Below are positions 54,890 through 63,997 of a stretch of 64,000 nucleotides of DNA, piece after piece. Position 1 is the first letter of the stretch. Every line of letters begins with the position of its first letter. The notes under the pieces are model-generated. The model ran no database searches and was not told the origin of the DNA. It saw only the letters and a list, made by a program, of their open reading frames with translations. The stretch is from Desulfuromonadaceae bacterium (GTDB taxonomy: Bacteria > Desulfobacterota > Desulfuromonadia > Geobacterales > Pseudopelobacteraceae): the NCBI GenBank assembly GCA_028681335.1, contig JAQUIT010000013.1, positions 1-64,000 of the forward strand, read 5' to 3'. The position numbers and the translations under genes were made by a program.

Positions 54890-54962
54890 GCATTTCACTG
54901 TAAACAATTGCACCAATGGCTTACAGGAAAGCGCTTTAATGAACAAGCCGAAAGGCTTGGCA
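54890..54962 (+). repeat. 73-bp direct repeat, copy 1
   Basis: Nearly identical (72/73) to 58235-58307, same orientation. Begins GCATTTCACTGTAAACAATT; contains the hairpin AAGCC-GAAA-GGCTT. Weaker similarity extends to about 54786-54990. Lies in the 390-bp stretch between the cassette-like row and the PilZ gene, where no gene was found. Confidence 0.9.
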
Positions 54963-55099
54963 TTTAATTATGCATTAAACAGAACCTGCTGGATGCCCCC
55001 CAGAATTCCCAAAATTCATTTTCTCTCCTCTTTCAATGAGTCTTTTCCTAGTGTATGCTTCTCAGGGTCAGTTCTATTCTCAATGAAGTGGGGTGCTTT

Positions 55100-55363
55100 A
55101 TGGATAACCGCAGGACACATGATAGACTTAGGTTTGAAGCACAATGTTACCTGAAGGTAAATGATGCTGAAATGTACGAAGTCTTACTAGATGATATTTC
55201 TCTGAGTGGTGCATTGCTTAAGGTAAAACCTAAAACTAATTTCCAGATTGGTGATGCTTGTGAACTGGTATTGAGTGAGGTATCAGCAGCATTCCCTGTA
55301 AAACATATTTGTAAAATAGTAAGGGTTGACTCTGAACTTATTGCGGTAAATTTTCTCACTTAA
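55100..55363 (+). CDS. PilZ domain protein
   Basis: An 87-residue single PilZ domain, a c-di-GMP receptor fold. The binding signature is present: RRTHDRLRFEA (RxxxR) and LDDISLSGALLK (D/NxSxxG). Starts at ATG 55100 behind GGGGTG; upstream in frame there is only poor coding sequence. It stands alone and between repeats. Confidence 0.8.
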   Translation: MDNRRTHDRLRFEAQCYLKVNDAEMYEVLLDDISLSGALLKVKPKTNFQIGDACELVLSEVSAAFPVKHICKIVRVDSELIAVNFLT

Positions 55364-55866
55364 TCTACCTTATTCCCATATGAGCATTTATCTAGAACTG
55401 AAATAATCAAAGAGATCAGGAACTAAAGATACCGTGACCATAGCAGATAGAGCAGAGTGCATAGTGTTAAAATTATCCAAATGTGGGAGAATTACTTGAA
55501 GTGTTAACACTGGAGCAGACAAAACAATCTCAGGCCGGACACTTTATCTCTGAGAACAACAAGCATGTTGCCCGTTGGCAGGGGGCACAAAGAAGCGTTT
55601 CTCTCTGACGAAATAATATGGGCGGGGGTAAAAAGGGCTGGCTTTTTGGACTAACCCTGGATTCATCTTGGAGCGGAAAACGGAGTCTAAGGCGAGCCAA
55701 CGACGCAACAGGACGCCACAATATCGGTCATTTATCTACCACAGCATCCACTTTCCGAAGTCTTGTACAATCGACTTAAAACAACCTCACTACAATCAAA
55801 TCAATGAAAGCTTGGTGAAAGAGATGATCTTCTCATTTCTTCGTCTGTTATCTTATACAAAAAAAA
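55364..55866. other. intergenic stretch without a recognised gene
   Basis: About 500 bp, with only short open frames lacking ribosome binding sites. Inverted TCTCAG...CTGAGA is visible near 55530 without an obvious role. The stretch might be relict DNA of former mobile elements, as the flanks carry repeats and a transposase fragment. Confidence 0.4.
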
Positions 55867-56238
55867 TTACTTACTCTCTTCTACCCATTCAAGGGCTTCT
55901 TTAAAACTTCGGTAAACAGAGTACTGGTATGGCATTTTTTTGATATCAGCAAAAGTAATGTACATCCTAAACATCCCATAAACATACGCACTCGGACACG
56001 CAAATGCAGTTCTGCCATCCTTACGGTTAATAAAATACTTCGTTGAAAGCTCTGGTACGCTATTGAATTGCTCTGAAGTTACGTCTATTAAACTGCCATT
56101 GGTATAATCCCAAATCAGATGTCTCGTGACTTTGGGAAAGTACTGTTTTAACGCCTCACATATTTCATCAAAGGTCGCTCCTCCGATAACACGAAGAATC
56201 ACAACATCATTATATTTTTCGTATATTATTTCCGCCAT
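55867..56238 (-). CDS. hypothetical protein (STAS/SpoIIAA-like size)
   Basis: A 123-residue soluble protein, beginning MAEIIYEKYNDVVILRVIGG, with GATFDEICEALKQYFPKVTR, WDYTNGSLIDVTSEQFNSV and ADIKKMPYQYSVYRSFKEAL. The layout recalls STAS-like DUF proteins, but the match is weak. AGGTG lies upstream of ATG 56238. Confidence 0.55.
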   Translation of the reverse strand: MAEIIYEKYNDVVILRVIGGATFDEICEALKQYFPKVTRHLIWDYTNGSLIDVTSEQFNSVPELSTKYFINRKDGRTAFACPSAYVYGMFRMYITFADIKKMPYQYSVYRSFKEALEWVEESK

Positions 56239-56254
56239 ATTGAACCGCACCTTT

Positions 56255-56510
56255 TTTCACTGGACACTCAGAAGTGGTCTCTTGATGCAGTCTCTCAAAT
56301 TCAACCGGATACAGGTTTCCACTGTGCCTGTGCCTGCGCACCGGGCTGTAGAACATTTCGATGTAATCAAAGATGCCCCGCGTGCCTCTTCTCGTTTTTT
56401 GCAGGTTCGCCGTTCAATTCTCCCACACTTTAACTGTTGAAAAAGACTCTCGGCATCAGCGTTGTCGTAGCGTTTAATCCAAGTGTAACAGCTGCAATCT
56501 TGAATTTTTC
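56255..56510 (-). pseudogene. IS3-family transposase remnant (OrfB C-terminus)
   Basis: On the minus strand, YDNADAESLFQQLKCGRIER, then RTCKKREEARG, and after a frameshift IFDYIEMFYSPVRRHRHSGN and LYPVEFERLHQE: the catalytic core end of an IS3/IS150-type integrase. The catalytic Glu of the DDE triad is present, but the frame is broken and the N-terminal part is missing. Confidence 0.8.
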
Positions 56511-56669
56511 GATGTAACGCTTGCTACTCGCGTTATGCATTCTGATGTTATGTCTGTATAACTCAGGAGTGTCAAGAAAACCAGGGGGGATTTAGAAGCT
56601 ACTTGAGATTGATGTGTCTACTATTGACAGGACAGGTTAACTTTACCGTGCCTGAAACGTACAGATTCT

Positions 56670-56706
56670 AAAAAAGGAGGTCCCGGACTTTGGTCCGGGA
56701 CCTCCT
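56670..56706 (-). terminator. intrinsic terminator of the propeller lipoprotein gene
   Basis: Perfect 14-bp stem (AGGAGGTCCCGGAC ... GTCCGGGACCTCCT), four-base loop, then a T-run on the minus strand. It lies just past the lipoprotein stop codon. Confidence 0.9.
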
Positions 56707-56733
56707 CTACGTTACTACACTCTTAAAGCCCTA

Positions 56734-57963
56734 TTATCTGATATACACACCCACTGGAATGGCAGGTATGGTGACTCCTCCGCCCGGCGGCATTTCAACA
56801 TCCGCAAAATCAATGGTCTTGATCACCGTGCGTTTTCTTACATCAACGACCTGTAAGTGGCTCATAGCTCCGGACAGTGTCATGTTGGATACATACAGGT
56901 AGCGGTTGTAGCGGTCGAAGGCGAGAGTATCAACGCCGAACAGCTGGCTCGTACCGACAAAATCAACCTCCGTGGTGTAGCCGGAATCGCTGACCGCACT
57001 GGAACTGTCAACATCCAGTTCAACAATCGCATTGTTCGGCAATACCGAATCAGTGAGATCAGGATCTTCCTGCGTACAAAGGGCGTAGGCCTTGGTGTTG
57101 GCACCATTAAAAACAATTGACTGGCATGCATTCATACGCGCTGCCGTCGTAACGAAGTTTTTGAGCACAACGACGCCTGGCGCAGTGATCTCCAAGACGG
57201 GGAAACGCATATAATCTGCAGTAAGCAGCGTATCGGTACTATCAGGATCTGACGACGTCACGGCAACAAGTGCGGTTTTGCCGTTCGGGGCGATAGTAAC
57301 GTTCACGGGGTGTAATATCCCGCCATCGGTTACATCTATGCTCCCTACGAAAGCCAGATGGCCGACATCGTTAATGGTGAGGGCATTCACCTTCCCGCTA
57401 TAATAGTCAACCGTGAGCACAGTCTTTCCGTCCGCTGCCACGGCAATGGCGTTGAAATACGTGTCATAGGATGTAATGTCAGGATCGGGGTTGATATCAG
57501 GAGAGGTGTACTCCTCGACCAGGGCGGCATTCTTGACATCGATTACCGCAATTTTTGGTGAAGAACCTCCGTCTGTAACCAGCGCGAAGCGACCGTCGGG
57601 TGTGAGGGCAATATCCTCGGCGTAAAAGCTCATGGTGACGCTTCTCAAAACAACGGGAGCGGAAAGCTTGCTGATGTCGACAATTAACACCTTGGCGTCA
57701 CCAAAATTTGAGATCAGCGCCGTCTTGCGGTCGGGGGTGATCACCACATCGAATAGTCCGCCGCCCGCGCTGTCGAGCTCAACTGCGAGAAACGGCTCGG
57801 ATACGGTCTGTGTCGCCGTATCGATGATACTCATCCAGCCGCCGTTAAACGCGACGACACCGACGCTGTTCGATGAAGTCGCACCATCATCCCCGCAACC
57901 GCCAAGCAGCAAGCTCGCGACCACTACCATTGCCAGAAAAAAACACCTGAACCTTCGGAACAT
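56734..57963 (-). CDS. beta-propeller lipoprotein (YncE-like)
   Basis: A 409-residue lipoprotein. The signal peptide ends in a lipobox (VVASLLLGGCGDD, Cys23), then seven-blade propeller repeats of the WD/YVTN kind (VVITPDRKTALISNFGDAKV; IALTPDGRFALVTDGG; AVAADGKTVLTVDYYSGKVN; VTIAPNGKTALVAV; YNRYLYVSN). It is probably anchored in the outer membrane, periplasm-facing. Function unknown; such proteins often serve as binding or scaffold proteins. AGGAGG precedes ATG 57963. Confidence 0.8.
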   Translation of the reverse strand: MFRRFRCFFLAMVVVASLLLGGCGDDGATSSNSVGVVAFNGGWMSIIDTATQTVSEPFLAVELDSAGGGLFDVVITPDRKTALISNFGDAKVLIVDISKLSAPVVLRSVTMSFYAEDIALTPDGRFALVTDGGSSPKIAVIDVKNAALVEEYTSPDINPDPDITSYDTYFNAIAVAADGKTVLTVDYYSGKVNALTINDVGHLAFVGSIDVTDGGILHPVNVTIAPNGKTALVAVTSSDPDSTDTLLTADYMRFPVLEITAPGVVVLKNFVTTAARMNACQSIVFNGANTKAYALCTQEDPDLTDSVLPNNAIVELDVDSSSAVSDSGYTTEVDFVGTSQLFGVDTLAFDRYNRYLYVSNMTLSGAMSHLQVVDVRKRTVIKTIDFADVEMPPGGGVTIPAIPVGVYIR

Positions 57964-58234
57964 TTTTCCTCCTGTTGTTCGTTTGTACAGCCGCTTACAA
58001 CAACTGCATTCAATAAAGGGATCGAGGGACCTAATATCAGGTGCACCGGGTCGGGGGGTGGGTCGAAATTAATCCGGGAAATAAACCAGCGACACTCCCT
58101 CATTAAATCCACCCTATCTCTAATTCCAACCCCTGAATAAAACTCAACTTTCCACCCACACATACAACGTGAAAAAACGCCAGCAAACAGGCAAAAAACA
58201 TTTATCGCAAAGGAAAACTAAAACGGCGACAACA

Positions 58235-58307
58235 GCATTTCACTGTAAACAATTGCACCAATGGCTTACAGGAAAGTGCTTTAATGAACAAGCCGAAAGG
58301 CTTGGCA
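58235..58307 (+). repeat. 73-bp direct repeat, copy 2
   Basis: Second copy of the element at 54890-54962, one substitution (GTGCT for GCGCT). Weaker similarity reaches from about 58131 to 58340. The 628-bp interval around it (57964-58591) holds no other recognised feature. Confidence 0.9.
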
Positions 58308-58591
58308 ATGAGTTTATGCTTTGAACAGATCCTGAGATGGTATGAATACGGGTTACTATTGATGAGTTGATTCTTGTGCAAACAGCCTTCGGTTTTTTGG
58401 ACCCAAATATGCCAAAGCGGGCAAGGAACAAAACCTCTAATTAGAATTCTGGAGACTTGCCCCCTTTATGTCCCTTTCAATAGCGCTAAAGCCCTGTGTA
58501 CTCTTGGATTAAAAAGCAGCTTATCCCTGTTGACCCTGTCATCTCAGGAAGATGTCGTAGTGATAGATCAGATAACAATCACAGTGCATAT

Positions 58592-59155
58592 TCAGGTTGT
58601 GCAGACAGCAATGCCCTCAACGATAGCATCCGAAGTCCTGATTCCGGCATAGACGTCGTTCAATGACGACAAGAAAGATGTCTGCACCTGCCGGGCAGGT
58701 ACGATTTCACCATCCAGCATCAGGTCTCTTGTGGCACATGCATCTTTAGCAATCGTGCAGGTGAACCCCATATCAAAAGCGGCTCTAACGGTGGCATCGA
58801 CACACATGCTGGTCATCATGCCGCAGACCAGCAACTGGTCAATCCCGGCTGTTTTGAGCTGTTCCTGCAGGTCGGTCTCACGGAAACTGTTTGGATAGTG
58901 TTTGCTGATAATTGGTTCACCGGCAAGCGGCAAGACGCTGGGGTGTATATCTACCCCTGGTGTACCGGGCAGTAAGAAGGTTGCCATCGGCGTATTAGAG
59001 ACCTGTTGAATATGGTAAACCGGCCACGATGCCTTCCTAAAGCAGCCCAGCAGCCTGGCTGCTGCTCCGGCGGCCTCCGTGGCGCAAACCAGTTCCATGC
59101 GTCCACCGGGGAAATAGTCATTTTGTATGTCGATAAGAATAAGTGCAATACTCAT
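58592..59155 (-). CDS. isochorismatase family cysteine hydrolase, paralogue
   Basis: A 187-residue protein with the same triad as the copy at 52657-53208: Asp in LILIDIQNDYFPGG, Lys in IISKHYPNSFRETD and Cys in GMMTSMCVDATVRAAFDMGF. The two share long identical stretches such as DYFPGGRMELV. ATG 59155 follows AGGAAA. Followed upstream by the ketopantoate reductase gene. Confidence 0.85.
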   Translation of the reverse strand: MSIALILIDIQNDYFPGGRMELVCATEAAGAAARLLGCFRKASWPVYHIQQVSNTPMATFLLPGTPGVDIHPSVLPLAGEPIISKHYPNSFRETDLQEQLKTAGIDQLLVCGMMTSMCVDATVRAAFDMGFTCTIAKDACATRDLMLDGEIVPARQVQTSFLSSLNDVYAGIRTSDAIVEGIAVCTT

Positions 59156-59243
59156 GTTTTCCTGCCTTCTCTTCAGTGAGGATTTCCGCCACAGGTTTCT
59201 GCTGCATAAATGCCAAGGACCAAAGAGCCGAGACAAACGTATG

Positions 59244-60221
59244 TTATGGGTACAGACCGCGTAATGATGCGTGGAGCCGTGCAATGCCAAGCAGGGTATC
59301 GACATTCGGTGTTTCCATACCAATTTTTTGTCCTATTTCACGGACAGCACTAACCAGCGCATCAAGTTCGACAGGCCTGGCGGCCTCCACATCCTGAAGC
59401 ATTGAAGTCTTGAAGGCTCCCAGCTTGCGGGTTACCGCCATCCTCTCCTCTCCGCTCTGAGAAACCGGACAGCCGATAATTTTCCCAATCTGAGCAGCTT
59501 CACTCATGACACTCAGACAGAATTTGTTTACCAGAGGATCATCAAGGATTTTGTCACACGTTGCACCGGTAATTGCCGAGATTGGATTCATGGTCATATT
59601 GCCCCACAGCTTGAACCAGATATCCTGTTGAATATTTCCGGAGATAACCATATCTATTCCAGCCTGCGTGAAAAGCTTCTCAATGGCGGTGATGCGTTCC
59701 GACACTGTTCCGTCAGGTTCGCCGATAATAAGCGTATTGCCAAAGACGTGCTTCACATAACCAGGTTCAATCAATGAAAAGCTGCCATGTACGACAGACC
59801 CGACTATGTTATCTGCAGGTATGGCGGCAGCAATTTTCCCATCAGGGTCCACTGAATGGAGACGCGTCCCTGAATATTCACCACCGAAACCGTTAAAAAA
59901 CCACCACGGCACGCCATTCATGGCCGTCATCACCACGGTATCCGGGCCTATTAACGGTGCAATCTGTTTCGCAATCGTAGCCATCGCAGTGGCCTTTACC
60001 GCTATAACAACCAGATCCTGTATGCCAAGTTCATCAGGGGATTCAACCACATTGATCTTTACCGAGAATGTTTCATTATTGGACAGCAAGCGAAGCCCGT
60101 ACCGCTGCAGCGCCTTTAAGGTTGCACCTTTGGCGACAGCATTTATTTCATTACCTGCATGGGCCAAGCGAGCACCGATATATCCACCTACTGCACCGAC
60201 CCCATAGATACATATTTTCAT
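59244..60221 (-). CDS. panE: 2-dehydropantoate 2-reductase
   Basis: A 325-residue NADPH-dependent enzyme reducing ketopantoate to pantoate in pantothenate/CoA synthesis. Nucleotide motif KICIYGVGAVGGYIGARLAH; conserved Lys in FKLWGNMTMNPISAITG. Members of this family also include other hydroxyacid reductases, so the reaction is probable, not certain. AAGGGGA precedes ATG 60221. Confidence 0.8.
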   Translation of the reverse strand: MKICIYGVGAVGGYIGARLAHAGNEINAVAKGATLKALQRYGLRLLSNNETFSVKINVVESPDELGIQDLVVIAVKATAMATIAKQIAPLIGPDTVVMTAMNGVPWWFFNGFGGEYSGTRLHSVDPDGKIAAAIPADNIVGSVVHGSFSLIEPGYVKHVFGNTLIIGEPDGTVSERITAIEKLFTQAGIDMVISGNIQQDIWFKLWGNMTMNPISAITGATCDKILDDPLVNKFCLSVMSEAAQIGKIIGCPVSQSGEERMAVTRKLGAFKTSMLQDVEAARPVELDALVSAVREIGQKIGMETPNVDTLLGIARLHASLRGLYP

Positions 60222-60323
60222 ACCATTCCCCTTTAGTCGTATTTTTCAGGAATCACTTGTTAGAAGGTTGCCAAAGTGTGGACCAACGCCGCCCTTGAAG
60301 CAACGAATCACGAGACAAACAAC

Positions 60324-61511
60324 TCAGTCGCTTACCGATCGGTGTTGATAGATCCACCTGAACAGCCCCAGTGCCAGCACAGCAACGACCCCATTACTAA
60401 CGAAGGCAACCCTGAAACCCTCCGCCCTGATGACCGGCCCCATTCCTGCAGAACTTAGCATCATGCCTGCATAAATGCAGGTGTTATAGCAACCAACGGC
60501 AAGCCCGCGCTTTTCCTGTGGTACGGCGTCGGCAATCAAAGCACAGATAACAGTGAACGCAACCCCCATGCCGCCACCCATCACAGCAGCAGCGACAATA
60601 AACGAGAACGCCGAGTGACAGAGTCCGAAGGAGGCCACTGCGATGGCAAACACTGCCAGGCCACTAACCACAAGGATACTGCGATCTTTAAAACGATCAC
60701 ACAGATGGCCCGACGGTAAACGCGACAGGGCATTGACCAGCGCCCCGGCCGCAAACACCAACCCCACATGCACCGTGTTCATCCCCAGGCTCAACATGTA
60801 GAGCGGCATAAAAGTTACAAACGTTCCATACCCCAAACAGCAACCAAAGACAGCAACCAGACAGGCCAAGAGCTGACGGTTCCCCATGAGACTTTTTAAC
60901 GATTCCAGTACTGCATGGTGCGAGACACTGCTACGCCGGGCTGCGGCAGAAGTGGGGAGAAAAAAAAGTACCACAAAAAACATGGCGAGGATCAGCCCGC
61001 CAGCTAGCGGAAATACCGGCCTCAGCCCAAGGGAATTGGCAACAAAACCGCCGGCGGCCGGACCGAGAGTCATGCCGCAGTACATGGCCATGGTATACCA
61101 ACCGAAGGCTTGGCCACGGAATTCAGGTGGTGTCACATCCCCCACATAGGCCATGAGAGCAGGCGAAAATGTTGACAACCCCACGCCGAAGAGCAGGTAG
61201 ATAAGAGCCAACTGAGGCAGACTACTGCTCCAGTACAGTACGAATGATGATCCGGCGAGAAGGAGAAGTCCACCCAAGAGTGGCAGGCGGCGGCCAAAAC
61301 GGTCGGAGACGAGGCCGGACGGAATGGAGAGGCAACACGCCGTAAGCATGAAAACGCCATTGATCATCCCGACCTGAACCGCATCGGCACCAAGCGATGT
61401 AGCAAGCAGCGGAACAATCGGCAACCTCATGTACGAGCCGAAGAAACAGAAGAAACCGATGATGCACGAGGTCAGCAACCGTCTATCGACCGTATGTTCA
61501 GGTGATTTCAA
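60324..61511 (-). CDS. MFS transporter, 12 transmembrane helices
   Basis: A 395-residue major facilitator protein. The loop 2-3 motif is SGLVSDRFGRRLPLLGGLLL; the loop 8-9 copy is LPSGHLCDRFKDRSILVVSG. The profile suggests drug or metabolite export. Start is TTG 61511 with AAGGAT upstream. The substrate is unknown. Confidence 0.85.
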   Translation of the reverse strand: MKSPEHTVDRRLLTSCIIGFFCFFGSYMRLPIVPLLATSLGADAVQVGMINGVFMLTACCLSIPSGLVSDRFGRRLPLLGGLLLLAGSSFVLYWSSSLPQLALIYLLFGVGLSTFSPALMAYVGDVTPPEFRGQAFGWYTMAMYCGMTLGPAAGGFVANSLGLRPVFPLAGGLILAMFFVVLFFLPTSAAARRSSVSHHAVLESLKSLMGNRQLLACLVAVFGCCLGYGTFVTFMPLYMLSLGMNTVHVGLVFAAGALVNALSRLPSGHLCDRFKDRSILVVSGLAVFAIAVASFGLCHSAFSFIVAAAVMGGGMGVAFTVICALIADAVPQEKRGLAVGCYNTCIYAGMMLSSAGMGPVIRAEGFRVAFVSNGVVAVLALGLFRWIYQHRSVSD

Positions 61512-61545
61512 GGTTTATCCTTTTTATGCTATTCCCTGCCTGCAG

Positions 61546-61962
61546 TCAGGACATAAGAAACTCTTCAAAGAGCCGATCATGCACATGGATATGTTCCAGG
61601 AAGATCCGGCGGACCCTGGACAACCTGTTGTAGACAACATCGTCACCCTTACTAAAGAGGTGCCCCACCTCGGCCGCATCAGTAAAAATCGAATAATGAT
61701 CGAAGCGATGTGCTGTTGAATGCGGAAAGTCCACCAGTTTCAAGACATCATTCTCGGAACAGAAATGCTCCTTCATGGAATCCAGCAGCTGATCCATGTC
61801 GTTTGTAAGATTGAAATCAGGTTGTTCCCGAACCAACTCGATCATTCTATCCAGCTTGTTAACTATGCTCCGGTAACGACTGTCGCAACCCGGATCCAAC
61901 AAGGCAAACGATTGCGGGTCAGTAGCAACCATATCTGAGAGGCGATTGTTTTTGAGTTCCAT
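61546..61962 (-). CDS. bacteriohemerythrin-like protein
   Basis: A 138-residue four-helix protein with hemerythrin-like iron ligands: MKEHFCSENDVL, FPHSTAHRFDHYSIF and FLEHIHVHDRLFEEFL. Binds O2 or senses it or iron, in the cytosol. It follows a structured leader (62037-62165) and precedes the MFS gene on the same strand by about 35 bp. Confidence 0.7.
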   Translation of the reverse strand: MELKNNRLSDMVATDPQSFALLDPGCDSRYRSIVNKLDRMIELVREQPDFNLTNDMDQLLDSMKEHFCSENDVLKLVDFPHSTAHRFDHYSIFTDAAEVGHLFSKGDDVVYNRLSRVRRIFLEHIHVHDRLFEEFLMS

Positions 61963-62036
61963 AACAGGCTTTCTTTAGATTATATTTATCAAACAGCAGG
62001 TATTCCATTTCAAATGGCCTGAACACGCCTCATAGC

Positions 62037-62165
62037 GAAAATTAAAGCCCATGGAGGGAGGAGGTCAACCTCCACGGGCTTCTAACTACGCAAGCCGGGG
62101 ACAGGCCAGCCCCAGGTTCTGCGCATTACTACAGCAGGGATTGCGAGGCAACCCCAAAATAGTAA
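62037..62165 (-). ncRNA. structured leader or small RNA with terminator-like hairpin
   Basis: On the minus strand three hairpins follow each other: GGGTTGC-CTC-GCAATCCC, a long imperfect stem around CTGGGG...CCCCGG, and AGCCCGTGGAGG...CCTCCATGGGCT followed by TTAATTTTC, like an intrinsic terminator. It lies 75 bases before the hemerythrin-like gene. It could be a riboswitch, attenuator or terminated sRNA; no known family was recognised. Confidence 0.4.
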
Positions 62166-62664
62166 TCATGAGCATTTGCAGTGAATGTGCCATTTATAAA
62201 CAGCACATAACCATTCGTAATAATGGCATTTTACATTAACCAGTCCAGCCACTGTTATCGTTTTGACAAAACATCGTGTCGTTTTGATAGCGCCTTATCT
62301 TAAAATGCACGACTGCCCCCTGAGTCACTTCATCAACAAAAAAAATGTCAAAATCCGTCGACTTTCCTCCATCACACATCACATGCCATCGACAAGACAA
62401 CACGTATCAATGGCTCGCCGGGCGACACACAGAATATTGGCGGTAGATACCACAATCGTGACCCCGTATTTTAAACATGTTTATACTGCATTAACGCCAC
62501 GCCCAAACACGGCCCGGCTCTTTGCCTGCTTCTGCACCCCCGGAACAATACACACCCCCACCCATTTATCAATTCGATAAACGTTTTTTCAAATCAAGAA
62601 CACACACAGACACGCAAGCCACACACATCCTATAATTTCGCATAGTTGCGCCTGTTATTTCCAA
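62166..62664. other. AT-rich intergenic stretch without a recognised gene
   Basis: About 500 bp between the structured leader and the moeA promoter. Open frames are short and lack ribosome binding sites. Nothing further was recognised. Confidence 0.4.
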
Positions 62665-62680
62665 TGGCACATTCGTTGCT
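62665..62680 (+). promoter_or_regulatory. sigma-54 promoter for moeA
   Basis: TGGCACATTCGTTGCT matches the consensus TGGCACNNNNNTTGCW at every fixed position. It lies about 95 bases before the moeA start codon. Confidence 0.65.
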
Positions 62681-62773
62681 ACCTCGATTACATATCCATA
62701 CCGGGGGAATCGCACGGAAACAGCCCCCGGACAACATACCTAATTCCAGACAACAAAGAATCGAGGCGTGGAC

Positions 62774-63997
62774 ATGATCAGCATAGAATCGGCTCAACAC
62801 ATTATTTTGGACCGGATCGGCGTACTGCCTGTGGAAGAAGTACCACTGCTGCAGGCACTCGGACGGATCATCGCCAAGGATGTCTTCACACCATGGGATG
62901 CCCCGTTAGCCGACAAGTCCGCTATGGATGGATACGCCATATCATCCAGAGCTCCAAAACGGGATACGTGGCCGGTGGTAGATTTTGTTCCGGCCGGCAG
63001 CATGTGCACAACCGCTGTGGCACCGGGTGAAGCCGTAAAAATCATGACCGGAGCCACAGTACCGCCGGGATGCGATACCGTCGTGCCAATTGAGGATACG
63101 GAACAGACCCCGGACGGCATACGTCTGATTCGCGACTTGAAGCCTGGCTCCCACATCAGAAAACGCGGCGATGACTTGAAAGAGAATGATCTGGTACTAA
63201 CCTCGGGATCGATAGTGCGCCCCCAGGAGATAGGCCTGCTGGCCTCTTTAGGCAAGACCACTATCGGGGTATATCGCAAACTACGGGTCGCCATTCTCGC
63301 CACCGGCGACGAACTGCTTGACGCCGGATCAGCGCCCGACCCCAGCAGAATAATAAACAGCAACAGTTACAGCCTGGCGGCACAGGTACTTGAAGCCGGT
63401 GGAGAACCGCTGCTCATTGGAATTGCAGCAGACACCAGTGAGGCGACCAAAGAGAAGATCAGTGAAGGTATTCAGGCAGACATGCTCATTACAACAGGCG
63501 GAGTGTCGGTCGGTGACCGCGATTTTGTCAAGGAAACCATTCAGGAAATGGGCGGTGAGCTCCTGTTCTGGAAGGTAAACATGAAGCCCGGCAAACCGGT
63601 GGCTTTTGCAATGCTGGCAGGCAAACCGGTATTCGCCCTTCCGGGAAATCCGGTAGCGGCAATGGTCGCTGTCGAGATGTTCGTTCGCCCGGCAATATTA
63701 CAGATGACGGGGCACTCCCGCATCATGAAACCTAAAGTCAGAGCGACACTGGCTGAACAGGTCACAAACCGTGGAGAACGACCTCACCTTTTAAGGATGC
63801 GCGTCACACTGAAAAACGGTGCCTACACCGCAATAGCCACCAGCAGCCAAAGTTCTGCCAACCTTACATCGCTGACCGAGGGCAACGGGCTCTTAAGACT
63901 TGAAGCGAATTCCTCTCTTTCTGCAGGCTGCAGTGCTGAAATAACCGTTCTTGATCATGGATTTGAGATGGGGAGTATTAATTATGGCACTTTATGA
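62774..63997 (+). CDS. moeA: molybdopterin molybdenumtransferase
   Basis: A 407-residue MoeA-type enzyme inserting molybdenum into adenylylated molybdopterin. N-terminal PLLQALGRIIAKDVFTPWDA and DKSAMDGYAI, domain III GDELLDAGSAPDPSRIINSN and TTGGVSVGDRDFVKETIQEM, VNMKPGKPVAFAML and LPGNPVAAMVAVEMFV. GAGG lies seven bases before ATG 62774; GTG 62768 is too close to it. Its end overlaps a following frame. Confidence 0.92.
   Translation: MISIESAQHIILDRIGVLPVEEVPLLQALGRIIAKDVFTPWDAPLADKSAMDGYAISSRAPKRDTWPVVDFVPAGSMCTTAVAPGEAVKIMTGATVPPGCDTVVPIEDTEQTPDGIRLIRDLKPGSHIRKRGDDLKENDLVLTSGSIVRPQEIGLLASLGKTTIGVYRKLRVAILATGDELLDAGSAPDPSRIINSNSYSLAAQVLEAGGEPLLIGIAADTSEATKEKISEGIQADMLITTGGVSVGDRDFVKETIQEMGGELLFWKVNMKPGKPVAFAMLAGKPVFALPGNPVAAMVAVEMFVRPAILQMTGHSRIMKPKVRATLAEQVTNRGERPHLLRMRVTLKNGAYTAIATSSQSSANLTSLTEGNGLLRLEANSSLSAGCSAEITVLDHGFEMGSINYGTL

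Noticed and set aside
54890-58307. Composite transposon bounded by the 73-bp repeats
   Set aside because: Only a broken IS3 fragment lies inside, no intact transposase exists and no target duplications were found.
62037-62165. 6S RNA or molybdenum-cofactor riboswitch
   Set aside because: A few blocks resemble 6S RNA on the plus strand, but the overall fold and conserved bases of neither family could be matched.
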